NCBI RefSeq assembly: GCF_017874615.1
Contig: NZ_JAGIKV010000018.1
Location: forward strand, 1 to 64,000
Length of the DNA stretch: 64,000 nucleotides
Reading direction: 5' to 3'
From: Paenibacillus xylanexedens
GTDB taxonomy: Bacteria; Bacillota; Bacilli; Paenibacillales; Paenibacillaceae
Shown: piece by piece, positions 8,868 through 17,863 of the stretch
Position numbering within the stretch: the first letter of the stretch is position 1
How the letters are laid out: the number at the start of each line of letters is the position of its first letter
Made by a program: the position numbers and the translations under genes
The notes under the pieces: generated by a model
What the model saw: only the letters and a program-made list of their open reading frames with translations
What the model was told of the DNA's origin: nothing
Database searches by the model: none

Positions 8868-8921
8868 ACAAAAGAAGGGCTGTACCCATTATTGTGTAAA
8901 CACAATTCGGGTACAGCCCTT
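8868..8921 (-). terminator. terminator of the crystallin-like gene
   Basis: The perfect arms AAGGGCTGTACCC (8875-8887) and GGGTACAGCCCTT (8909-8921) enclose a loop that itself contains TTGTGT/ACACAA. On the minus strand a CTTTTG stretch follows. It lies 40 bp after the crystallin-like gene. Confidence 0.8.
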
Positions 8922-8961
8922 TGCCGTTCTCTAGCACCTGTTAGGAGAAGAGGTCTTACGA

Positions 8962-9333
8962 TTAAACGAGGTTGTAGCCACTAGGCAGACTGCGATCCCT
9001 GCGAATTGCGCGAATCTCGGCCAGAGTCAGCCGCTGATTCGTAGAGATCAGGGATTCCACGTCATCGCCACGGATCAGATCATCCAAATCTCTCAAGTTG
9101 GTGTTGCCTCGGAAGACCCGGAATCCACCTTGGAAGTTAGGACGTGTAAACACAACCAGTGTTGCATTGGAACTTGTCGAGAAGAAACGCAGGCTCTCTA
9201 CCCCACCCAGGATGTTGTCCAAATTACGGAGACCCGTGTTACCACGGTAGATGCGGCTTCTCCCTCTGTAGTTCTCTTCTGAATACACGGTAAGACGTGG
9301 ATAAGTCTGACTGACGTTGACTGTTTTTTTCAT
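8962..9333 (-). CDS. beta/gamma-crystallin-like protein
   Basis: 123 residues containing two tandem Greek-key-like repeats. Repeat 1 begins LTVYSEENYRGRSRIYRGN and repeat 2 begins LVVFTRPNFQGGFRVFRGN; each ends in a VESL segment with D/N-rich residues before it. The Y/F-x(4-6)-Y/F-x-G pattern is that of the beta/gamma-crystallin fold, whose bacterial members often bind calcium between paired motifs. The ATG at 9333 is chosen because AGGGGG lies 7 nt upstream; the longer reading from 9357 has no such site. No signal peptide is visible, so it is probably cytosolic or spore-associated. The function is not known. Confidence 0.7.
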   Translation of the reverse strand: MKKTVNVSQTYPRLTVYSEENYRGRSRIYRGNTGLRNLDNILGGVESLRFFSTSSNATLVVFTRPNFQGGFRVFRGNTNLRDLDDLIRGDDVESLISTNQRLTLAEIRAIRRDRSLPSGYNLV

Positions 9334-9475
9334 TTTGTTTCCCCCTCTCGAACTCATTCTATGAATGAATAAGAGAGGAAGTGTGGACCAATCATCTGCT
9401 AGATTCGTCCATTTTCATATTTTCAGAATATCATAGTGACACATTCACAATTAGCCTGAGGTTGTGTCTCTACTT

Positions 9476-9940
9476 TTATACGCCGAGGATAACTTCCCAT
9501 ACCGGACGTGTATGACCACCAGGATATAAGATATATAGAAGAACATACACCACAACACCTGTTAGCGCTGACCCGAACCAGATCATGGACGTAAACTTGC
9601 CCCAGCGACGATGTTTTCCAAACTTCTTTTTGAACCCCAGTACCAATGTGGAAATGCCAAATATTGCTGCCACGGTAGCCAAGATAATATGAAAGATCAG
9701 AAATATCCGGTAAAAGATCTCCAGATCCGGGTCCCCGCCCCAAGCTGTATTACCCACGAACACCGTGCGTGACATATAGATTACAAAGAAGATTAGAGCT
9801 GCAATCGCACCTGCTACCATGGCGGACTGATGAGCCTCACGTTTACCCCGAATAATCAGTACCCATCCAATCCCCACCAGTACTGCACTAATCACAATGA
9901 AAGAAGTACTGATCGTTGGTAGCCAAAAATACATATCCAT
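9476..9940 (-). CDS. ctaM: cytochrome oxidase assembly protein CtaM (DUF420)
   Basis: 154 residues with four membrane helices and the DUF420 pattern: a conserved histidine in AHQSAM, another in IFHIILA and a final HRRWGK segment. CtaM (YozB in Bacillus) is needed for maturation of heme-copper oxidases, probably in heme A or copper handling. It is the last gene of the caa3 operon, 35 bp after ctaG. GGGGG lies 8 nt before the start. Confidence 0.88.
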   Translation of the reverse strand: MDMYFWLPTISTSFIVISAVLVGIGWVLIIRGKREAHQSAMVAGAIAALIFFVIYMSRTVFVGNTAWGGDPDLEIFYRIFLIFHIILATVAAIFGISTLVLGFKKKFGKHRRWGKFTSMIWFGSALTGVVVYVLLYILYPGGHTRPVWEVILGV

Positions 9941-9975
9941 CGTGTGTTCCCCCTCTTGTCAGAACATTGACTTAA

Positions 9976-10899
9976 TTATTTGGCAGCCGGATTGAGCGGC
10001 CCTCCTGCGCCCCCTGCAGGATACGAATCATCATCATCTTCCTGCTTCTCTTTCCGATACCATTGGAAAAAGACATAAGCCAGCATGGAGGCAAAGATTC
10101 CTTCCTGAATAAACTTCATTACAATGCCACCGACCTGCTGATCTTCTTTCGCAGAAGACAGGAAGTTGAAGAACGCAGGCCCACCGAATGAGCGAAGTAA
10201 TGCCGTAGAATCTCCAGACACACAATACCGCATTGCTTCAGCCCATACTTCCGGGTTGCTGTACGTCTGATACAACGGCTCGGACGCAAAAATAATCAAT
10301 CCACACGCAGGCGTGAGCAGTACCATATTCAGAAAAATAAAACCAATCTTGGATAACCCCGATGCTTGTCTGCCTTCTGGTAACGGATTCAGCAATGTCC
10401 ACCACATGAGCATCGAGGTGATGAACAATGCAATATAATACAACCGGTGAACGGTAAAATTCAGCATGACGTAATCATGTACAATCGGTAGGTGATACAG
10501 CGAGAACAGCCCGTTAAAGAGCACTGCCGCAACGATCGGATGAGCCAGGAACGATAGCTGCCGTGTAGGCAACCAGCGTACGATTCTGCGCCATACCCAG
10601 ATCGGCAAACCTTTCATCATCAGCGGCGGAGCTACCAGATAGGAGAACGCCATGCTCACCATGTGGAAGCTAAACATCACGTGACCAAGCAGATTAAAGG
10701 GTCCAGCTTGAGCCAGATACAGAACGAACAGCCCTGTAATAAACATGATTTTCTGTGCAGCAGTCGCAGGTTCTGCATCCTTTATTTGCTCGCTTAACGG
10801 TCCCACAAGCACCAGATACGCCGCAGCAATGATCAGAAATAAAGCCAATATAAGCGGACTCCATAAGTCGTTGAAGCTAAAATATTGCAACCCGAGCAT
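9976..10899 (-). CDS. ctaG: cytochrome c oxidase assembly factor CtaG
   Basis: 307 residues with seven predicted helices, matching the caa3 CtaG family. Diagnostic segments are GHVMFSFHMVSM, HPIVAAVLFN and HLPIVHDYVM; these histidines are candidate copper ligands, and CtaG is thought to deliver copper to the CuB centre. GGGGAGG lies upstream of the ATG. A GC-rich hairpin separates it from ctaF, so its expression may be lower than that of the structural subunits. The C terminus is acidic and then proline/glycine-rich. Confidence 0.93.
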   Translation of the reverse strand: MLGLQYFSFNDLWSPLILALFLIIAAAYLVLVGPLSEQIKDAEPATAAQKIMFITGLFVLYLAQAGPFNLLGHVMFSFHMVSMAFSYLVAPPLMMKGLPIWVWRRIVRWLPTRQLSFLAHPIVAAVLFNGLFSLYHLPIVHDYVMLNFTVHRLYYIALFITSMLMWWTLLNPLPEGRQASGLSKIGFIFLNMVLLTPACGLIIFASEPLYQTYSNPEVWAEAMRYCVSGDSTALLRSFGGPAFFNFLSSAKEDQQVGGIVMKFIQEGIFASMLAYVFFQWYRKEKQEDDDDSYPAGGAGGPLNPAAK

Positions 10900-10967
10900 A
10901 CGGGAAACCTCCCCGTGACCTAATTTTAATAAATGCCTGAAATTCCTGTAAGAAGATTCACTGGCCT

Positions 10968-10999
10968 AAAAGGGGAAAAGACGGCGGCATTGCGCCGCC
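10968..10999 (-). terminator. attenuator hairpin between ctaF and ctaG
   Basis: On the minus strand GGCGGC-gcaat-GCCGCC (10983-10999) is followed by GTCTTTTCCCCTTTT. The stem is short but all G-C. It lies between co-directional genes of one operon, so partial termination is more likely than a true end. Confidence 0.55.
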
Positions 11000-11009
11000 G
11001 CCATCTCTT

Positions 11010-11330
11010 TTACCACCAGACCCAATAGAGTGCCATAATGATGCCTGTAAAGGCTACGAAAAAGCCAAAGGCCATGAACAGAATTGGCATCAGATGCCCT
11101 TTGTCCTTCAAGTGCATCCAATAACCCAATTGAACGAATACTTGAAGAATAGCCATGACGAGCAAAATAATAATAGTGAACGTTGTGTTGACCCCTCCAG
11201 CAGAAGCAGCCGCAAACGCAATCAGCGTGAGAATAATGGAGAAGATAAACACCACGACGTGTTTCTGTGGCCCTTCCGTCCGGTGACGGTGTTTCACAGG
11301 CTGTTGATCTGTCTTATCCTGTGCCGACAT
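11010..11330 (-). CDS. ctaF: cytochrome c oxidase subunit IV
   Basis: 106 residues with three membrane helices and the caa3 subunit IV segment VQLGYWMHLKDKGH. The hydrophilic N terminus (about 25 residues) faces the cytoplasm. It starts 3 bp after ctaE ends, with GGTGGGG as its ribosome site. It is a small structural subunit that stabilises the oxidase. Confidence 0.93.
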   Translation of the reverse strand: MSAQDKTDQQPVKHRHRTEGPQKHVVVFIFSIILTLIAFAAASAGGVNTTFTIIILLVMAILQVFVQLGYWMHLKDKGHLMPILFMAFGFFVAFTGIIMALYWVWW

Positions 11331-11333
11331 GTG

Positions 11334-11960
11334 CTACCCCACCTTTCCGAGCAGGTACACGACCGTAAAGATGAACACCCAGACCACGTCAATAAAGTGC
11401 CAGTACATTGCGGAGACGTATACTTTAGGTGCAGTTACGACCGTCAATCCTTTTTTGAACAGCTGACCGATAATGATTCCGATCCACACAATACCAAAAG
11501 CAACGTGGGCTCCGTGGAACCCGACCAGTGTATAGAATGCTGAACTGAATGCACTCGTGGTCATGCCAAATCCTTTATGTTTCACATACTCATAGAACTC
11601 GTATATCTCCAGTCCGAGGAATCCGAGACCCAGAACTACCGTGATGCCAAGCCACAAGGCGAGTTTGTTCCGGTTACCCTTATGCATGGCCTGAATTGCA
11701 AATACACTCGTTAAACTACTGACCAGGAGAATGAACGTTGCAGCGGCCACGAGTGGCAGGTGGAACAGTTCATTCGCCGTAGGTCCATCATTGGTTTGGC
11801 CACGAAGAGCCAGGAAGGTAGCAAAGAGTGTACCGAACAGTACCGTCTCGCCGCCAAGGAACAACCAGAAGGCGATAAGCTTGTTACGGCCTTCCAGCGT
11901 TGCTTTCTCCGGTTCATGTGGCAATTTGTCGTTCACCGGTTCGGCATGTGAGGTTGTCAT
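11334..11960 (-). CDS. ctaE: cytochrome c oxidase subunit III
   Basis: 208 residues with five helices. It shows FWLFLGGETVLFGTLFA, typical of subunit III, and the conserved GFHGAHVAFGI segment. The ATG overlaps the ctaD stop by 4 bp (ATGA), a sign of coupled translation. It binds near subunit I and supports proton uptake in heme-copper oxidases. Confidence 0.95.
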   Translation of the reverse strand: MTTSHAEPVNDKLPHEPEKATLEGRNKLIAFWLFLGGETVLFGTLFATFLALRGQTNDGPTANELFHLPLVAAATFILLVSSLTSVFAIQAMHKGNRNKLALWLGITVVLGLGFLGLEIYEFYEYVKHKGFGMTTSAFSSAFYTLVGFHGAHVAFGIVWIGIIIGQLFKKGLTVVTAPKVYVSAMYWHFIDVVWVFIFTVVYLLGKVG

Positions 11961-13846
11961 GTTCTAGCCCCCTTCTCATCCTGATCCTCCGGTTCAATAT
12001 GCCAGCCATGATCATCATAAAGTGAACGCAGTGCCATTGATCCAAATGTAATCAGAAGACCGATGACAACTACAATATAATTGTTAAACAATCCATTCAT
12101 AAACGCATTACCGAATTCATCCTTGCTGAACATCAGGCCAAGTCCGGCAATAAAAATCCCTACGGACATTACAAATGGCAACGGCGTTGCTGACGGCATA
12201 TGAATCGAACCTACGGGTTCTGCCGGTGTCATCTCCGTATGTCCGGCCATCTTTTCCTTCCAGTACGCATCAATTCCACGTACCAGTGGAGTCTGCTTGA
12301 AGTTGTATTCCGGTGGCGGTGAAGGAATGGACCATTCCAGGGTACGACCGTCTTCCCACGGATCGTTTGGCGCGCCAGCCGGTTTTCTCATTGTGATTAC
12401 GATGTTCACGAGGAATATAATAACCCCCACACCCATCAGAAATGCACCGACGGAGCTGACCAGATTAAGCAGGTCAAAGTCCTGATTCGGCAAATATGTA
12501 ACGATCCGGCGCTGCATTCCCATTAGACCGAGGAAATGCTGTACAAAGAACGTTAATTGGAAACCGATCATAAATGTCCAGAATGTCCATTTGCCCAGTG
12601 TTTCGCTGAGAATACGTCCGAACATCTTAGGCCACCAGTAATGCAGTCCCGAGAACAAGCCAAGCACCAGTCCCCCTACAATAACGTAGTGAAAGTGGGC
12701 CACAACAAAGTACGTATCATGGAACTGGAAATCCGCTGGAGCAGATGCCAACATGACACCAGTAACGCCGCCCATAACGAAGGTTGGAATGAATCCAACT
12801 GCGAACAGGTTTGCCACCGTAAAGCGAATCTGTCCACCCCACATCGTAAAGAGCCAGTTAAATATTTTGATCCCTGTTGGTACAGCAATCAGCATGGTCG
12901 AGATAGAAAAGAGCGCATTAGCTACATTTCCCAGACCCGTTGTAAACATGTGATGCGCCCACACCATGAAGCCCAGGAAGGCAATCAGGATGGTTGCAAA
13001 CACCATGGAGCTGTAACCAAACAATCGTTTGCGCGCAAAGGTTGGAATAACTTCCGAGATAATACCAAATGCCGGCAAAATGAGAATGTATACTTCAGGG
13101 TGCCCGAAGATCCAGAAGATATGTTGCCAGAGTACGGGGTTACCGCCACCTGCGACATCGAAGAAATTCGCTCCCAGTATACGGTCAAACGTTAACAGAA
13201 CCAATCCTACCGTAACGGCAGGGAATGCAAAAAGAATGATAGCTGATGTAATAAATGTCGTCCATGTAAACATCGGCATCCGCATGTAGGACATTCCCGG
13301 AGCACGCATCGTAATGATGGTGGCGAGAAAGTTAATGCCCCCGATGAGTGTTCCCAGACCGGCGATCTGAAGACCGATCGTGTAGAAATCCACACCGTGC
13401 GTTCCACTGTACTCACTGCCCGAAAGCGGCGTATATGAGGTCCAGCCCGCATCCGGTGCCCCTCCCATAACCCAGCTCAGGTTCAGCAACAATCCACCAA
13501 ACAGGAATGTCCAGAAACCCAGCGCGTTAAGAAACGGGAAAGCAACGTCCCGTGCCCCGATCTGCAAAGGCACGACTGCATTCATAATGGCAAAAATAAG
13601 TGGCATGACACCAAGGAAAATCATCGTTGTTCCATGCATTGTAATCAATTCGTTGAAGACCTGTGCCGATACAAAATTATTCATAGGCTTCATTAGTTGA
13701 ATCCGAATCAAAATGGCTTCAATGCCGCCGATTCCAAAGAAAAATCCACCCGCAACCAAATAGAGAATGGCGATTTTTTTGTGATCGACGGTGGTGATCC
13801 AATCCATCAAGCCCCTGTACCTCTTGACGCTATGCGCATGAGCCAA
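11957..13846 (-). CDS. ctaD: cytochrome caa3 oxidase subunit I
   Basis: 629 residues, the catalytic subunit, with twelve or more membrane helices. It contains HGTTMIFLGVMP (heme a ligand region), WQHIFWIFGHPEVYILILP (CuB ligand region with the Glu/Tyr environment) and HDTYFVVAHFHYV (heme a3 and CuB ligands). Translation probably starts at a TTG (13846), since AAGGGGG lies 9 nt upstream and no ATG is suitable. The extended C terminus is usual for caa3 type enzymes. It reduces O2 to water and pumps protons. Confidence 0.96.
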   Translation of the reverse strand: MAHAHSVKRYRGLMDWITTVDHKKIAILYLVAGGFFFGIGGIEAILIRIQLMKPMNNFVSAQVFNELITMHGTTMIFLGVMPLIFAIMNAVVPLQIGARDVAFPFLNALGFWTFLFGGLLLNLSWVMGGAPDAGWTSYTPLSGSEYSGTHGVDFYTIGLQIAGLGTLIGGINFLATIITMRAPGMSYMRMPMFTWTTFITSAIILFAFPAVTVGLVLLTFDRILGANFFDVAGGGNPVLWQHIFWIFGHPEVYILILPAFGIISEVIPTFARKRLFGYSSMVFATILIAFLGFMVWAHHMFTTGLGNVANALFSISTMLIAVPTGIKIFNWLFTMWGGQIRFTVANLFAVGFIPTFVMGGVTGVMLASAPADFQFHDTYFVVAHFHYVIVGGLVLGLFSGLHYWWPKMFGRILSETLGKWTFWTFMIGFQLTFFVQHFLGLMGMQRRIVTYLPNQDFDLLNLVSSVGAFLMGVGVIIFLVNIVITMRKPAGAPNDPWEDGRTLEWSIPSPPPEYNFKQTPLVRGIDAYWKEKMAGHTEMTPAEPVGSIHMPSATPLPFVMSVGIFIAGLGLMFSKDEFGNAFMNGLFNNYIVVVIGLLITFGSMALRSLYDDHGWHIEPEDQDEKGART

Positions 13847-13878
13847 GGTTGTGTACCCCCTTCTTCGTCCTTGCTGTT

Positions 13879-14931
13879 CTATTCATAGTCCAATTTGTAG
13901 TTGGCCAGATATTCGGCAATTCCGTCGATTTCTTCATCCGTCAACCCAAGATCTTTGGGATTCGGCATGGTATTGCCCGGCTTCACGGATTGTGGATCAT
14001 GGAGCCATTCTTTCATGTTATCCAGTACCGGACTACCTTCTTCCTGTCCCTCACGAGAATTCAGCAAAATGCCTGCGACAGATTCCTTGCCGCCGATTCC
14101 CGTCAGGTTAGGTGCAACCGGTCCACCTTGATCACCAACAGCGTGGCAAGAAAGGCAGTTTGTTTTGAACTTTTCGGCCAATTGAGTGTCTTCAGGAAGG
14201 ACTGCGGGTGCTTTCATCTGGTTCACCCATCTGTCAAAGGATTCCTGACTCACTGCTTTTACCTTAAACTCCATGAAAGCATGCGATCTGCCACATAACT
14301 CGGCACATTTACCGCGGTAAACGCCTTCATTCGGTGCAGAGAAACTGAATTTGTTAAGTGTTCCATCCGGGTTTGTGTCCATTTTGCCCGCAAGTGACGG
14401 CACCCAGAAGGAGTGAAGCACGTCAGCGGTTTTTAATTCGAATGCGATTTTTGTTCCGGTCGGGATGATGAGATCTTGAGCGGTGGTTACGTCATATTGA
14501 GGATAAGTGAATTCCCACCAGTACTGATGCGAGGTGACTTGGACCTTAAGTGCGTTTTTGTCATTCGACAAATCTTCGCCTTGGGCAAAAATCGTTTGGA
14601 CCGTCGGTACTGCCAGCACAATAACCAACAATAACGGAATGGCTGTCCATATTACTTCCAGCTTGAAATTACCTTCAACCTGTTCGGGCATCTCAGTCTG
14701 CCCGGCTCGTCTACGAAACCGGATCAGAACATAGGCCGCTATGGCAAATACAATGATGAGCACCACGATCATAATCGCGATGGATAGCTTCATCAGATCA
14801 TATTGGCCTTGCGCTACAGGACCCTGAGGTTTCATTACCGACAAGTCTTCCCGCCCGCATGCGGATAGCAGCAAAGAGAACACCGCCAGCAAGGGGAGAA
14901 TTCGCTTTGCAACCTGCCACTGTTTCATCAT
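13879..14931 (-). CDS. ctaC: cytochrome caa3 oxidase subunit II with fused cytochrome c
   Basis: About 350 residues. The N terminus is a lipoprotein signal with lipobox LLSAC, followed by a two-helix membrane anchor. The CuA domain has CAELCGRSHAFM (both cysteines and the histidine), then a C-terminal cytochrome c domain with the heme motif CLSCH and the probable methionine ligand in NTMPNP. This fusion defines the caa3 class, which takes electrons directly from cytochrome c. I use the ATG at 14931, where GTGGGG lies upstream. An open frame extends 60 codons further (to 15111), but that part is not protein-like and overlaps the 5' leader. Confidence 0.95.
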   Translation of the reverse strand: MMKQWQVAKRILPLLAVFSLLLSACGREDLSVMKPQGPVAQGQYDLMKLSIAIMIVVLIIVFAIAAYVLIRFRRRAGQTEMPEQVEGNFKLEVIWTAIPLLLVIVLAVPTVQTIFAQGEDLSNDKNALKVQVTSHQYWWEFTYPQYDVTTAQDLIIPTGTKIAFELKTADVLHSFWVPSLAGKMDTNPDGTLNKFSFSAPNEGVYRGKCAELCGRSHAFMEFKVKAVSQESFDRWVNQMKAPAVLPEDTQLAEKFKTNCLSCHAVGDQGGPVAPNLTGIGGKESVAGILLNSREGQEEGSPVLDNMKEWLHDPQSVKPGNTMPNPKDLGLTDEEIDGIAEYLANYKLDYE

Positions 14932-15140
14932 TGATCTACCCCACTTTTTTACATTTTCGTAGATTACCGTTGTCGTTCGGTAGAAAGGCAACAAAAGGTA
15001 CGTTTCAGCACGATACGCATAATCCTCTTCATCATACAGAACGCTTACAAAAATAACGCTTCCAGTACTCCCGTCATTTCCTGCACAGGGCATGTCTGCG
15101 CATTCTTCCAATTCATTCTATATGCTTCAATCACTTATTA
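14932..15140 (-). other. long 5' leader of the caa3 operon
   Basis: The promoter at 15141-15169 predicts a leader of about 200 nt before ctaC. It contains no obvious upstream gene or riboswitch that I can name. Its length leaves room for post-transcriptional control. Confidence 0.4.
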
Positions 15141-15169
15141 AATATAAGTTGAGGGTATGATTTTGTCAA
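15141..15169 (-). promoter_or_regulatory. promoter of the caa3 oxidase operon
   Basis: On the minus strand TTGACA (15164-15169) and TATATT (15141-15146) are separated by exactly 17 nt, a near-consensus sigma-A promoter. The DNA from 15170 to 15496 upstream is AT-rich and holds no gene. Confidence 0.75.
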
Positions 15170-15496
15170 TCTTTGGACACATGTTCACAAATTGTTCACT
15201 TTATGTAAAAAACCGCTCTACAACTTGATTTGCAAACGATTTCAGTTAAAAGTATTACACTCTACATTTGAAAATTTTTGCCAAATTTCGGTGATAAAAC
15301 TCGATTTATTGGTGATTTTTCTCACATTGAAAACATGTGCTATTATGCAAAAGAAAGATCAGAATTTATGGAAACCCTCTTCCATATCCATTCAGAAGAC
15401 ATGCCTATCGCTCCATACCGCTATCTTCAAGCCCAAAACAGCATGGAGCATTTTGGAGAAAGGTCAACTCAAGTCCTCTTCTTCACTGACTTCATC

Positions 15497-16258
15497 TCAC
15501 GTGCCATCGGTCAGAATTAAGGGGCCATTCCCAGTAATCGCAACCGTATGCTCATACTGGACCCCCCAGCTGCCATCTACCGTCCTTACCGTCCATCCAT
15601 CTTCATCCCACACAACGGCCCCGGAACTGCCTTTTGTAAAGATTGGTTCAATCGTAATAACCATGCCCTCGGTGAGCATCGTGCCCGTTCTGCGTTTGCC
15701 GTAAGGCAGCACATTTGGGGGTTCATGAATATATTGACCAATCCCATGACCAATGAGAGGCTTCACAATTCCGTACCGATACAATCTGGCTGTTCGTTCA
15801 ATGGCACTTCCAATATCTCCGAGTGTATTCCCTGGAACTGCCTGGGCAATCGCCCGCTCAAGTGCCTTCTCCGTGCGTCTCATCAGCTTGCGAATGGATC
15901 TGCTTGGTTCGCCAATTCCATATGTCCAGGCCGAGTCAGCAAGCCAGCCGTCTTTGTTCACCACCATATCGATGGTCACTACATCCCCGCTCGCCAGCTC
16001 CTCTTCCCCCGGAAATCCGTGGCAGACCACTTCATTAACAGAGGCACACGTCGCGTACGGATATCCTTTATATCCTTTTTGCTCTGGTGTGGCTCCTCGT
16101 GCTGCCAGAAACTCTTCCACCCGCTCATTAATCTCTGCGGTCGTGATACCGGGTATCATCCACTGCTCAATATGCTGGTGACAACTTCGCAAAATTCGTC
16201 CAGCTTCCCGCATGTAGCCAATCTCTTCTTTGGTTTTCAAAATAGGGTCCACATGCAT
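15497..16258 (-). CDS. map: type I methionine aminopeptidase
   Basis: 253 residues with the pita-bread fold motifs. Metal ligands are visible: the aspartates in VVTIDMVV and WLADSAWT, the histidine in IGHGIGQYIHEPP, and the glutamates in ITIEPIF and YEHTVAI. It removes initiator methionine from nascent proteins. It is not in the ribosomal-protein cluster where the main map usually lies, so it is probably the second, YflG-like copy; that is an inference from context. GGAAGG precedes the start. Confidence 0.92.
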   Translation of the reverse strand: MHVDPILKTKEEIGYMREAGRILRSCHQHIEQWMIPGITTAEINERVEEFLAARGATPEQKGYKGYPYATCASVNEVVCHGFPGEEELASGDVVTIDMVVNKDGWLADSAWTYGIGEPSRSIRKLMRRTEKALERAIAQAVPGNTLGDIGSAIERTARLYRYGIVKPLIGHGIGQYIHEPPNVLPYGKRRTGTMLTEGMVITIEPIFTKGSSGAVVWDEDGWTVRTVDGSWGVQYEHTVAITGNGPLILTDGT

Positions 16259-16305
16259 TCATCCTTCCTGCTGTAGGTGTACTCCCATATATATGCAGCA
16301 GGAAC

Positions 16306-16349
16306 GCAAAAAAAACCGCCTGCCGGAGCTTATCGCCCGGGAGACGGTT
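16306..16349 (-). terminator. terminator of the 62-residue protein gene
   Basis: On the minus strand ACCGTCT and AGGCGGT pair (one G-U) around an internal CCCGGG-containing loop, followed by TTTTTTTT. It lies 43 bp after the small gene at 16392-16580 and before map. Confidence 0.8.
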
Positions 16350-16391
16350 CTATTCATTATCGGAACAGTATAATTAGAGTTGTGTGTTGTT

Positions 16392-16580
16392 TCAGGACAC
16401 GGAAGAATCCATCTTGACAAGCTCATGCTCAACCACAGAAGTCAATTCTTCCTCATATCCACCCGTAATCCGGTATTTTCTCACGTACTCCTTCACGAAT
16501 TTTTTTGGATCTTTAGGACGGAAAATCCGAGTCATTTCCCTCAAACTTTCTTTGACCTCATTGTGACCTTTCGTTGCCAT
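16392..16580 (-). CDS. small hypothetical protein, 62 residues
   Basis: A short charged protein without a membrane segment. GGGAGGG lies 6 nt before the ATG and a strong terminator follows, so it is a real monocistronic gene. The middle is basic (RPKDPKKFVKEYVRKYR) and the C terminus acidic. Family unknown to me. Confidence 0.7.
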   Translation of the reverse strand: MATKGHNEVKESLREMTRIFRPKDPKKFVKEYVRKYRITGGYEEELTSVVEHELVKMDSSVS

Positions 16581-16979
16581 TGTAATTCCCTCCCAAAACG
16601 TTGAAAGTGAATGCTCCGTTTAGAGAATGCCGAATAAGTCTTAAATGCCATCCATGAAGTTGTGTGCGCGGCTTAAAGCAAGCTTTAGGTCGGGAACCTC
16701 GCTAGAAAGCAAGTACCTGACACTATAAATACCCGATATGATTCGGAATGAATCATAATCTTATTGTAGCATATTCGGAAGTATCTTACGACTTGACGAT
16801 TTTCTCTAATAAATATAACGGTTTTCATGCCCAAAAAGTTTAATTCCGAATCATAAGTTATAAATGCCACCATTCTATACGGAATTAATATATCCAGCAT
16901 AACACTGAACTATTCGGGGGATATTATCACAGACAACCCATACAGTTAAATTACTGGTATCCAAAGGAGGCGTCTTCTC
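16581..16979. other. divergent intergenic region
   Basis: About 400 bp between two divergent small genes. It is AT-rich in its centre and contains GATTCGGAATGAATC-like palindromic stretches near 16740-16755 (ATGATTCGGAATGAATCAT). An inverted copy, ATTCCGAATCAT, occurs near 16841-16852. Both genes probably have promoters here, but no clear hexamer pair was assigned. Confidence 0.4.
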
Positions 16980-17255
16980 ATGGACCGCAACGAACAAGAT
17001 ATGCTGCCCCTTTCGCATGAAAAGGTGGAAGTAGACGGAGTTTACATCAATGAAGCCGGACGTGAGGAACATCTGCACCGGGGGCAGCATTTCCCGGCCG
17101 ATCCCGTTCTTGGCAAGTCGGAATGGAAACTGACCGAATATGCATATGATAATCATCACGAAGGACGAACCGATGAGCGGTTGGTTCCCAAAGAAAACGA
17201 CACCGATAAAATTGGCAAGATTACAAACCCTCGCAGACAGATCGAGGGAGGATAA
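16980..17255 (+). CDS. small hydrophilic protein, YjzC-like
   Basis: 91 residues, acidic, no membrane helix. AAAGGAGG lies 9 nt before the ATG. The segment VDGVYINEAGREEHLHRGQH followed by FPADP resembles YjzC-type proteins (GVYxE...G...GDxFP), small proteins of unknown function in Bacillales. The C terminus is rich in charged residues. A perfect terminator follows. Confidence 0.7.
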   Translation: MDRNEQDMLPLSHEKVEVDGVYINEAGREEHLHRGQHFPADPVLGKSEWKLTEYAYDNHHEGRTDERLVPKENDTDKIGKITNPRRQIEGG

Positions 17256-17291
17256 CGATTTCGTTTAAATCAACGTTTAATCGTAAACGAT

Positions 17292-17346
17292 AACAGGGGC
17301 AGAGCAAGCTGTACAATGGCTTGCTCTGCCCCTGTTTACTTTTTCC
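17292..17346 (+). terminator. strong rho-independent terminator
   Basis: The arms AACAGGGGCAGAGCAAGC (17292-17309) and GCTTGCTCTGCCCCTGTT (17319-17336) are perfectly complementary over 18 bp with a 9-nt loop, followed by TACTTTTTCC. It ends the 91-residue protein gene. Confidence 0.9.
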
Positions 17347-17450
17347 TATGTGTTGTATCCCGATCCGTTCACAGGCAAATAAATTCATCGGTTCAGTTCT
17401 GTCCATCTCTCTCATAGCCTAGTTAAAAAGGTCAAAGGAGGCTGGACCGG

Positions 17451-17789
17451 ATGTCCCCCATGAAATCGTCTAGCGGTCTGGATGAAAATATTGCCGGTAT
17501 GCTTTGTTATCTGTTTACCTTTGTAGGTGGGATTGTCTTTCTCGCTGTGGAGAAGCGGAGTCGGTTCGTGTTATTTCATGCGCTGCAATCTGTAACGGTC
17601 TTTGGCATCATTATGGTCGGGCATGTATTATCGGCTTTCCTTCCGTTGTTCGGACCACTGGTGGCATCGCTGTTATCCCTGCTTGGTGTAGTGGTCTGGC
17701 TTATTATGGTCGTTACCAGCTTGCAGGGGAAATGGCTAAAACTGCCGTGGGTTGGCGATTTTGCAGAAAAACAGTTACGTCATCTGTAA
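17451..17789 (+). CDS. DUF4870 family membrane protein
   Basis: 112 residues with three or four hydrophobic segments. The pattern LDENIAGMLCYLFTFVGGIV near the N terminus and FVLFHALQSV after the first helix is that of DUF4870 proteins. AAAGGAGG lies upstream of the ATG. Function is unknown; the gene stands alone. Confidence 0.82.
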   Translation: MSPMKSSSGLDENIAGMLCYLFTFVGGIVFLAVEKRSRFVLFHALQSVTVFGIIMVGHVLSAFLPLFGPLVASLLSLLGVVVWLIMVVTSLQGKWLKLPWVGDFAEKQLRHL

Positions 17790-17810
17790 TCCCCGCTCAT
17801 CATAGTTAAA

Positions 17811-17863
17811 CAAAACAAAAAACACCGAAGACACGACTCTGTTGAGCCTGTATCTTCGGTGTT
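17811..17863 (-). terminator. terminator of xpt-pbuX, shared with the DUF4870 gene
   Basis: The arms AACACCGAAGA (17821-17831) and TCTTCGGTGTT (17853-17863) are perfect; the loop holds a second small stem. On the minus strand TTTTTTGTTTTG follows, so the strong direction is that of pbuX, whose stop lies 193 bp away. The hairpin is also 32 bp after the convergent DUF4870 gene. Confidence 0.8.

Noticed and set aside
12557..13195. Plus-strand open frame of 212 codons within ctaD
   Set aside because: Shadow of the oxidase subunit I gene; composition is not protein-like and no ribosome site precedes it.
13879..15111. Longer ctaC reading frame from 15111
   Set aside because: The first 60 codons lack a ribosome site and precede a clear lipoprotein signal with its own site; they lie in the 5' leader.
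15548..16276. Plus-strand open frame of 242 codons opposite map
   Set aside because: It is a shadow of the methionine aminopeptidase gene; the minus frame has all metal ligands and a ribosome site.
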